This document shows, one piece after another, positions 7,652-11,977 of a DNA stretch of 11,977 nt. Below the pieces are notes generated by a model. It was not told the DNA's origin, did not search any database, and saw only the letters and a list, made by a program, of their open reading frames with translations. The stretch's first letter is position 1; each line of letters opens with the position of its first letter. The translations under genes and the position numbers were made by a program. Origin of the DNA: Hyphomicrobiales bacterium (GTDB lineage Bacteria > Pseudomonadota > Alphaproteobacteria > Rhizobiales > Beijerinckiaceae); NCBI GenBank assembly GCA_028865375.1, contig JAGWKJ010000040.1, positions 1-11,977 on the forward strand, read 5' to 3'.

Positions 7652-7699
7652 CTTGGAATTCCTCCCGGAAAATCAGGTTCGATGCGGGGCGCGGGCGGC

Positions 7700-7728
7700 G
7701 GCGGGCGGAAGTCCGCGCACCGCCCGCC
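7700..7728. other. GC hairpin in the dsrA-dsrB gap
   Basis: Arms GGCGGGCGG (7700-7708) and CCGCCCGCC (7720-7728) form a perfect 9-bp stem with an 11-nt loop. It begins 15 nt after the dsrA stop in the transcript. No T-run follows, so it is not a classical terminator. It is a candidate transcript-stabilising or processing element. Confidence 0.5.
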
Positions 7729-7743
7729 CGGCCGGTCAGGCCG

Positions 7744-9036
7744 TCATTCGGCGGCGACGTCCAAGCCGTTTTCGCGCGCCTTGCGCTCGAAATACTTCTC
7801 GGATTCCTCCGTGAAGTCGTCGGTGCGGACATAGCTCGACGTGCGGGGGTGGAGGACCATGTTGGGGTCCGGCTCGATCTCGAGCGCCTCGAGGAACGAT
7901 GGCAGGCCGATGCGGTCCATCGTCTCGCCGATGCGCTCGTGCTCGAGCGCGTTCTCCGCGAAGAAGTCGATCATGCGGCGGGCGAGCGCGACGAGGCGAT
8001 CGAAGTCCTCGTCGGTGTCGAGCTTCATGAAGGGGACGAGCATCGTGCCCATCAGGTCTCCGACCTTGAGCGAGCGCTTGCCGCCCACCAGGATCGAAGC
8101 GCCGCGGTCGTCGCCCGGCGACAGCGCCTTGTTCATCACGTTGATGCAGTGCATGCAACGGACGCAGGACTTGTTGTCGACCGACAGCGTGTCGTCGTCG
8201 TTGAGGCTCAGCGCGCGCGTCGGGCACATCGCGATCACGGTGTCGATCGTGTATTTGCGGCCCGCCTTGGCGACGTATTTCCTCACCTCGTCCTGGTTCA
8301 CCTTCATGTCGTCGCGCCAGGTGCCGATCACCGCGAAATCGGCGCGATGGATGGCGTTGACGCAATCGTTGCCGCAGCCCGAGAACTTGAACTTGAACTT
8401 GTATGGCAGCGCGGGGCGGTGCATCTCGTCGAGGAATTCGTTGATGACCGAGCGGTGCGCGCGCGCCTCGTCGTAGCAGGACATTTCGCAGCGCGCGTGG
8501 CCGACGCAGCTCATCGAGGTGCGCAGCGCGGGGCCCGCGCCGCCGAGGTCGAATCCGATCTCGTTGAGTTCGTCGAACGCCTTCTGCACGTTCTCCGTCG
8601 TGCAGCCCTGGAACATGATGTCGCCGCTCTGGCCATGGAACGCGATCAGGCCCGAGCCGTGGCGCTCCCAGATGTCGCAGAGCTTGCGCAAGGTGGCGGT
8701 GTCGTAATGGAAGCCGGCCGGCGGCTGGACGCGCAGCGTGTGGAATTCCTTGGAAGCCGGGAACTTGGCCGCGACTTCCGAGAAGCGCGGGATGACGCCG
8801 CCGCCGTAGCCGAACACCGAGACGGTGCCGCCCTTCCAGTAACCCGCGCGGTTCTCGTAGGAATGTTCGAGCTGGCCGAGCAGGTCGTTCATCATCGGCG
8901 CGTATTGCGCACCCTGGGTGTCGCGGAGCCGCTTCAGGCCCGTGACGAAGCTCGGCCATTTGCCGCCTTCGAGCTGGTCGAGCAACGGCGTAGGATGCGG
9001 GCCGTCGGGCGCGGATTTCGACTCGTCTTGCGACAT
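7744..9036 (-). CDS. dsrA: DsrA, reverse dissimilatory sulfite reductase alpha subunit
   Basis: Alpha subunit of DsrAB and first gene of the cluster. From the ATG at 9036 it has 430 residues. Siroheme/[4Fe-4S] ligands follow the DsrA pattern CX5C...CX3C: C177 and C183 in SCVGHARCEMSC, then C221 and C225 in SGCGNDC. The ferredoxin domain carries C271 (CPTRAL) and C291/C294/C297 (CVRCMHC). YKFKFKFSGC and GTWRDDM are signature blocks. A TTG 33 nt upstream (9069) is in frame, but the ATG has a perfect AGGAGG 7 nt before it, so 9036 is preferred. The dsrEFH and dsrL neighbours place it in the sulfur-oxidising (rDsr) type; a phylogeny would be the formal test. Confidence 0.98.
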   Translation of the reverse strand: MSQDESKSAPDGPHPTPLLDQLEGGKWPSFVTGLKRLRDTQGAQYAPMMNDLLGQLEHSYENRAGYWKGGTVSVFGYGGGVIPRFSEVAAKFPASKEFHTLRVQPPAGFHYDTATLRKLCDIWERHGSGLIAFHGQSGDIMFQGCTTENVQKAFDELNEIGFDLGGAGPALRTSMSCVGHARCEMSCYDEARAHRSVINEFLDEMHRPALPYKFKFKFSGCGNDCVNAIHRADFAVIGTWRDDMKVNQDEVRKYVAKAGRKYTIDTVIAMCPTRALSLNDDDTLSVDNKSCVRCMHCINVMNKALSPGDDRGASILVGGKRSLKVGDLMGTMLVPFMKLDTDEDFDRLVALARRMIDFFAENALEHERIGETMDRIGLPSFLEALEIEPDPNMVLHPRTSSYVRTDDFTEESEKYFERKARENGLDVAAE

Positions 9037-9103
9037 GCGGCTTCCTCCTCTGTCGCCTGGCGCCTCCAAAGGGTCGCCGGCGGATCCTCTCCCCCGCCCG
9101 GCG

Positions 9104-9194
9104 TCCCGGGCGATCGCCGCGACTTCAAAGGCGCCGGCAGCACAGTTGGACGATCAGATCGCCCGAGGTTTGTTCCGCCCTGTTCCCGGGCGAT
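9104..9194. repeat. Direct repeat TCCCGGGCGAT (two copies) plus inverted GGGCGAT
   Basis: An identical 11-bp sequence occurs at 9104-9114 and 9184-9194, 80 bp apart, and its core recurs inverted as ATCGCCC at 9158-9164. The first copy is part of a 10-bp palindrome, GGCGATCGCC (9109-9118). All copies lie in the dsrA upstream region. They could be regulator sites or chance in GC-rich DNA. Confidence 0.35.
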
Positions 9195-9196
9195 TT

Positions 9197-9211
9197 TGTT
9201 GCGCCGCAACA
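9197..9211. promoter_or_regulatory. Palindrome TGTTGCG-C-CGCAACA
   Basis: A perfect 7+1+7 palindrome, 15 bp after the preceding T-rich bases and just outside the AT-rich island. It could be a second regulator site for the dsr promoter or lie in the dsrA leader. No regulator is assigned. Confidence 0.4.
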
Positions 9212-9226
9212 TTGCTTTGGCGCACG

Positions 9227-9249
9227 ACGATATGGCCATTTCATATCGT
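9227..9249. promoter_or_regulatory. Operator-like inverted repeat ACGATATG-N7-CATATCGT
   Basis: A perfect 8-bp inverted repeat with a 7-bp spacer (GCCATTT). The 23-bp size and symmetry suit a dimeric helix-turn-helix regulator. It overlaps the weak promoter candidates for both directions, so repression of one or both groups is plausible. The cognate regulator is not in the window. Confidence 0.55.
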
Positions 9250-9361
9250 AAAGATCATATATAAGCAATCTCTAATTATGATATTTGTCAACAGGAGGCG
9301 CGCGCTCATTGTCGCGCCCCAAGCGAGGCCGAGCGAAGGCCATTTGGAGGATGATAGATCC

Positions 9362-10285
9362 ATGGAATCAATGGAGTCCGTCGCTGGAAAGTACGATGCC
9401 GGCGCCGGCGCGCCACCGGCTTTGGACGACGAAGAGGGCTATTTGCGGTGGCGCGGGCGCAAGCTGTCGGACTATCCGTCGCAGGTCGAGGACGTGCGGA
9501 TCGAGGTCGCGGATTTCTTTTCGCCGACGCCGGCCGAGCACGCGGCCATCGCCGCGCTGTGCAGTCGGGCGAATCTCGCGATCGCGGTCTGGGGCCGACG
9601 ACCCGCCGACGATGCGACCCAAGCCGCCGGCGTCTTGGCGCTGGGAGCGAGCTTGGGATTGACGGCCAGCGAGGACCAGCGCTCGATGCAGGCCGACGGC
9701 CTCGTCAGGATCGAGGAGGCGGACGCCGGCGGGCGGGCGGGCTACATTCCCTACACGAACAAGCCGATCAGCTGGCACACGGACGGCTACTACAATTACC
9801 ACGGTCCCGCACGCGGCATCCAAGCGATGACGCTGTATTGCGTACGCGACGCCGAGCGCGGGGGCCTGAACGGCCTGCTCGACCCGGAGATCGTCTATCT
9901 GCGGCTGCGCGACGAGGACCCGGCGCTCGTCGCCGCGCTGTCGCGCGAGGACGCGATGACGATTCCCGAGAACGCCGAAGACGACGGCGCGCTGCGCCCC
10001 GCCAACGTCGGCCCGGTCTTCTACCGCGATCCCGACGGCCAGTTGGCGATGCGCTACACCGCGCGCAAACGCAGCATCGCGTGGCGGGACGACGCGGCGA
10101 CGCGCCGCGCCGTCGCCGCGCTCGAACGCGTCTGCGCGACCGAACCCCTCGTCGTCCGGACGACGCTCCGACCCGGCGACGCGCTTGTGTGCAACAACGT
10201 GCTGCACGACCGCGGCGCGTTCACGTCTTCGCCCGGCGCGCGGCGCCTGCTCTACCGCGTGCGCTATCGCGGCCGAATAAGGTGA
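9362..10285 (+). CDS. TauD/TfdA-like Fe(II)/2-oxoglutarate-dependent dioxygenase
   Basis: A 307-residue protein of the TauD/TfdA dioxygenase type, probably cytoplasmic (no signal peptide or membrane segment). The iron-binding facial triad can be read: H139 and D141 in SWHTDGYYN, and distal H282 in NNVLHDRGAF. Arginines 12-13 residues later (R294/R295 in RRLLYRVRY) fit the 2-oxoglutarate-binding position. Substrate cannot be told from sequence. Taurine or another sulfonate would fit the sulfur context, because TauD releases sulfite, but family members also act on carnitine precursors, phenoxyacetates and other compounds. The ATG at 9362 follows GGAGG (9346-9350) with an 11-nt spacing. An in-frame ATG at 9278 without a ribosome site would add 28 residues. 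It is transcribed divergently from dsrA and is followed by two small genes. Confidence 0.85.
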   Translation: MESMESVAGKYDAGAGAPPALDDEEGYLRWRGRKLSDYPSQVEDVRIEVADFFSPTPAEHAAIAALCSRANLAIAVWGRRPADDATQAAGVLALGASLGLTASEDQRSMQADGLVRIEEADAGGRAGYIPYTNKPISWHTDGYYNYHGPARGIQAMTLYCVRDAERGGLNGLLDPEIVYLRLRDEDPALVAALSREDAMTIPENAEDDGALRPANVGPVFYRDPDGQLAMRYTARKRSIAWRDDAATRRAVAALERVCATEPLVVRTTLRPGDALVCNNVLHDRGAFTSSPGARRLLYRVRYRGRIR

Positions 10286-10331
10286 CCGACCGCCGCCCGC
10301 CCGCCCTCCGATCCGTCACGAGGAACCCACG

Positions 10332-10538
10332 ATGGCCAGCATCAGCGACTTGATGATCGAGCATCCCGAGATGACGTCGTTCGCCCAGCTCGAGAAGCTC
10401 GTGGTCGACGTCGCCAAGAGCGGCGAGATCCACCTGTATTTCGACCTCAAGCCGGAATACCCCGACACGCCGCCGGGCTGGCAGACGCTGCTCGAGCTTA
10501 CGTTCTACCGGGCCGAATTGCAGAGGGCGCCCGAATGA
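10332..10538 (+). CDS. Small hypothetical protein, 68 aa
   Basis: I do not recognise this protein. It has 68 residues, is acidic, and shows no signal peptide, no membrane segment and no cysteines. It reads as a helix (from FAQLEKLVVDVAKSG) followed by a strand (EIHLYFDLKPEY), a Pro-rich turn and a second short helix (WQTLLELTFYRAEL), so it is likely a compact folded domain. It starts 46 nt after the dioxygenase gene with GAGG 8 nt before the ATG, and its stop overlaps the start of the next gene as ATGA. The ribosome site and the overlap are the main evidence that it is a real gene. A role with the dioxygenase is inference from position. Confidence 0.72.
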   Translation: MASISDLMIEHPEMTSFAQLEKLVVDVAKSGEIHLYFDLKPEYPDTPPGWQTLLELTFYRAELQRAPE

Positions 10539-10762
10539 GCGATCACGTTCGCACGCGCATCGACGAGATCGCGGCGCCCTATCACCGCGGGATCGCCCTC
10601 GACGACCTCGCCTACGAGAGCGGCCTGCGCTTGGTGCGGGTCACCATCCGCGAAGGCCATCGCTACACGATGCTCGACCTCGACAAGCCGACCGCTGCGC
10701 GCCTTGCCGACGCGCTGCGGCGATGGGCGGACGAATCGGACGCGAATCCGCCCGCCGGCTGA
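10535..10762 (+). CDS. Small hypothetical protein, 75 aa
   Basis: I do not recognise this protein with confidence. It has 75 residues and no cysteine, signal peptide or membrane segment. The pattern is a short helix (HVRTRIDEIAAPY), then two strands (LRLVRVTIREG and YTMLDLD), then an amphipathic helix (AARLADALRRWADES), which suggests a small alpha-beta domain that may bind a partner. It starts inside the stop of the previous small gene (ATGA overlap at 10535-10538) with AGAGGG upstream, so the pair are probably made in step. It ends 27 nt before the stop codon of the convergent ureG. Confidence 0.72.
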   Translation: MSDHVRTRIDEIAAPYHRGIALDDLAYESGLRLVRVTIREGHRYTMLDLDKPTAARLADALRRWADESDANPPAG

Positions 10763-10789
10763 CGTCTGGACTCGGTTCTCCGCCGTCGT

Positions 10790-11419
10790 TTAACCCTCCC
10801 GCGACGCGAGGCCGCCGGCGCGGCGCACGAAGTCCGCGATGTCGGCGACGCCCGCGCCCGAGCGCACGTTGGCGAAGACGAAAGGCTTGGACCCGCGCAT
10901 CTTCTTGGAGTCGCGGTCCATCACCTCGAGGCTCGCCCCGACGTGGGGCGCGAGGTCGGTCTTGTTGATGACGAGCAGGTCGCTGCGCGTGATGCCGGGC
11001 CCGCCCTTGCGCGGGATCTTGTCGCCGGCCGAGACGTCGATCACGTAGATCGTCAGGTCGGCGAGCTCGGGGCTGAAGGTGGCCGCGAGGTTGTCGCCGC
11101 CGCTCTCGATCAGCATCAGGTCGAGGCCGGGGAACTTCGCCGCCAGCTCGGCGACGCCGGCAAGGTTGACGCTCGCGTCCTCGCGGATCGCCGTGTGCGG
11201 GCAGCCGCCGGTCTCGATGCCGAGGATGCGCTCGGGCGCGAGCGAGCCGGCCCGCACGAGGAACTCCGCGTCCTCCTTGGTGTAGATGTCGTTGGTGATC
11301 GCTGCGATCTCGAACTCGTCGCGGAACGCCCGGCAAAGTGCGTCCATCAGCGCGGTCTTGCCGGAGCCGACGGGCCCGCCGATCCCCACGCGCAACGGTC
11401 CATGCGGCGATTTGGTCAT
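10790..11419 (-). CDS. ureG: UreG, urease accessory GTPase
   Basis: SIMIBI-class GTPase that powers nickel delivery to apo-urease together with UreD, UreF and UreE. It has 209 residues, normal for the family. The P-loop GGPVGSGKT lies at 14-22. The nickel-binding CPH motif is C73-P74-H75 within ETGGCPHTAIRED, ESGGDN is at 105-110, and the guanine-specificity NKTD is at 152-155. The ATG at 11419 overlaps the ureF stop as ATGA. Longer upstream frames run inside ureF and are not needed. The gene faces the two small plus-strand genes and shows no link to the sulfur genes beyond proximity. Confidence 0.97.
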   Translation of the reverse strand: MTKSPHGPLRVGIGGPVGSGKTALMDALCRAFRDEFEIAAITNDIYTKEDAEFLVRAGSLAPERILGIETGGCPHTAIREDASVNLAGVAELAAKFPGLDLMLIESGGDNLAATFSPELADLTIYVIDVSAGDKIPRKGGPGITRSDLLVINKTDLAPHVGASLEVMDRDSKKMRGSKPFVFANVRSGAGVADIADFVRRAGGLASREG

Positions 11420-11977
11420 GATCGGAACAACCTCGTGTACTGGGTTTCGTGGCGCATGGCAGCGATGTCGGCGGCGAAGCACGCGCCGCCGCTCTCGGCG
11501 AGGTCCGCGCCGCGGCTCGCGTCGGCCGTCTCCACGACGTCGGCGGCGAGCGCGGCGAGCGCGCGCAATCCTTCGGACTGGCCCAGTGGCACGAGCCGCA
11601 CCGCGGCCGAGACGAGGTTCGCCGCGCCCGCATGCAGGAACGCGGCGACGACATCGTCCTCCGGCGCCCCGCGCGCGCGGGCGAGGACGGCGACCGCGAC
11701 CGGATAGGGCAGCGGACCGCCGCCCCAATGCGCGAGTTCGGGACAGTCCCACGCGGCCGCGGCGCGCCGGAACGCGGCGCCCATCGCCAGCGTCTCCTTG
11801 CGCCGCTCGGCCGGCAGCGCCGCCGCCGCGACCTCGGCCGCGAGCGCGGGCAGGCCATCGCGCGGCGTGCGCCAGGCGACGTGGATCGCCACCGCGTCGG
11901 TCCAGAGCGAACCGCGGCGCAGGAGATCGCGCAGCCACGCGACCAGATCGGCCTCGTCCTTCGGGCCGCCGTCCTCG
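11416..11977 (-). CDS. ureF: UreF, urease accessory protein (5' end missing)
   Basis: Urease accessory protein that bridges UreD-bound apo-urease and UreG and acts in urease maturation. The frame is open through the right edge of the window; 186 residues and the stop are visible and the N-terminus lies outside. The visible start, with LVAWLRDLLRRGSLWTDAVAI, matches the usual UreF helix after the SHG region. The middle part YPVAVAVLARARGAPEDDVVAAFLHAGAANLVSAAVRLVPLGQSEG is the typical helical core in position and style (given here only as a landmark from about 11575 to 11710). A GTG at 11892 lies inside the gene and is not the real start. It overlaps ureG by 4 nt. Confidence 0.9.
   Translation of the reverse strand, partial: EDGGPKDEADLVAWLRDLLRRGSLWTDAVAIHVAWRTPRDGLPALAAEVAAAALPAERRKETLAMGAAFRRAAAAWDCPELAHWGGGPLPYPVAVAVLARARGAPEDDVVAAFLHAGAANLVSAAVRLVPLGQSEGLRALAALAADVVETADASRGADLAESGGACFAADIAAMRHETQYTRLFRS

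Larger units (their letters stand above)
9037..9361. promoter_or_regulatory. Divergent control region between dsrA and the dioxygenase gene
   Basis: This 325-bp stretch has no convincing gene of its own. It must contain the promoters for the dsr cluster (leftward) and the dioxygenase group (rightward). Its core, 9228-9292, is 71% A+T (46 of 65 bases) in an otherwise very GC-rich window. Candidate core elements are weak: TATAAG at 9260-9265 as a rightward -10 box, and TTGCTT (complement of 9263-9268) with TATGAA (complement of 9240-9245) at 17-nt spacing as a leftward promoter. Both fall on or beside the inverted repeat at 9227-9249. Confidence 0.7.

Noticed and set aside
6134..9264. Long plus-strand frames opposite dsrE, dsrB and dsrA
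   Set aside because: Both cross gene boundaries and hairpins and lie over the unmistakable DsrB and DsrA frames; they are shadow frames.
9285..9290. TTGACA on the minus strand as a -35 box for dsrA
   Set aside because: It is a perfect hexamer, but no -10-like sequence occurs at 16-19 nt; TATATA-like bases are about 22 nt away, so I do not call it a promoter.
9351..9353. ATG right after GGAGG at 9346-9350
   Set aside because: It is out of frame with the dioxygenase and directly abuts the ribosome site, so it cannot be its start.
9278..9361. Longer N-terminus for the dioxygenase from ATG at 9278
   Set aside because: This ATG has no ribosome site and lies in the AT-rich promoter island; ATG 9362 has GGAGG upstream and is the simpler start.
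9368..10207. A 279-codon minus-strand frame opposite the dioxygenase gene
   Set aside because: The plus-strand frame has the intact iron-binding triad and a ribosome site; the minus frame has neither recognisable domain nor a good start.

Overview
The window is GC-rich chromosomal DNA of a sulfur-oxidising bacterium. Most of it (1-9036, minus strand) is an oxidative (reverse) dissimilatory sulfite reductase cluster in the order dsrA-dsrB-dsrE-dsrF-dsrH-dsrC-dsrM-dsrK-dsrL-dsrJ. This is the order known from Allochromatium vinosum. The presence of dsrEFH and dsrL and the absence of dsrD mark it as a sulfur-oxidation cluster, not a sulfate-reduction one. GC content and protein style suggest a proteobacterium, probably an alphaproteobacterium, but I cannot place the genus. 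dsrJ runs off the left edge; dsrO and dsrP would be expected beyond it.

How the dsr genes fit together: DsrEFH receives sulfur from carrier proteins and passes it to the penultimate cysteine of DsrC. The membrane DsrMKJOP complex (M, K and most of J are here) is thought to oxidise persulfidated DsrC. DsrAB with siroheme releases sulfite, and DsrL couples DsrAB electrons to NAD(P). Short gaps, stop codons embedded in Shine-Dalgarno (SD) sequences, and an ATGA overlap tie many of the genes together. The three longest internal gaps, just 3' of dsrA, dsrB and dsrC, each hold a strong GC hairpin.

The 9037-9361 region separates dsrA from a divergent plus-strand group. It contains a 65-bp AT-rich island (29% GC) with a perfect 8+7+8 inverted repeat, a second palindrome, and repeats of GGGCGAT. 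It is the likely shared control region.

The plus-strand group (9362-10762) is a TauD/TfdA-like Fe(II)/2-oxoglutarate dioxygenase followed by two small genes I do not recognise; the small genes overlap by ATGA. Its divergent position next to dsr makes it the least explained part of the window.

The right end (10790-11977, minus strand) carries urease accessory genes ureF (5' part missing) and ureG. They converge on the small genes and look functionally unrelated to sulfur oxidation. No tRNA, rRNA, CRISPR or insertion sequence was seen.
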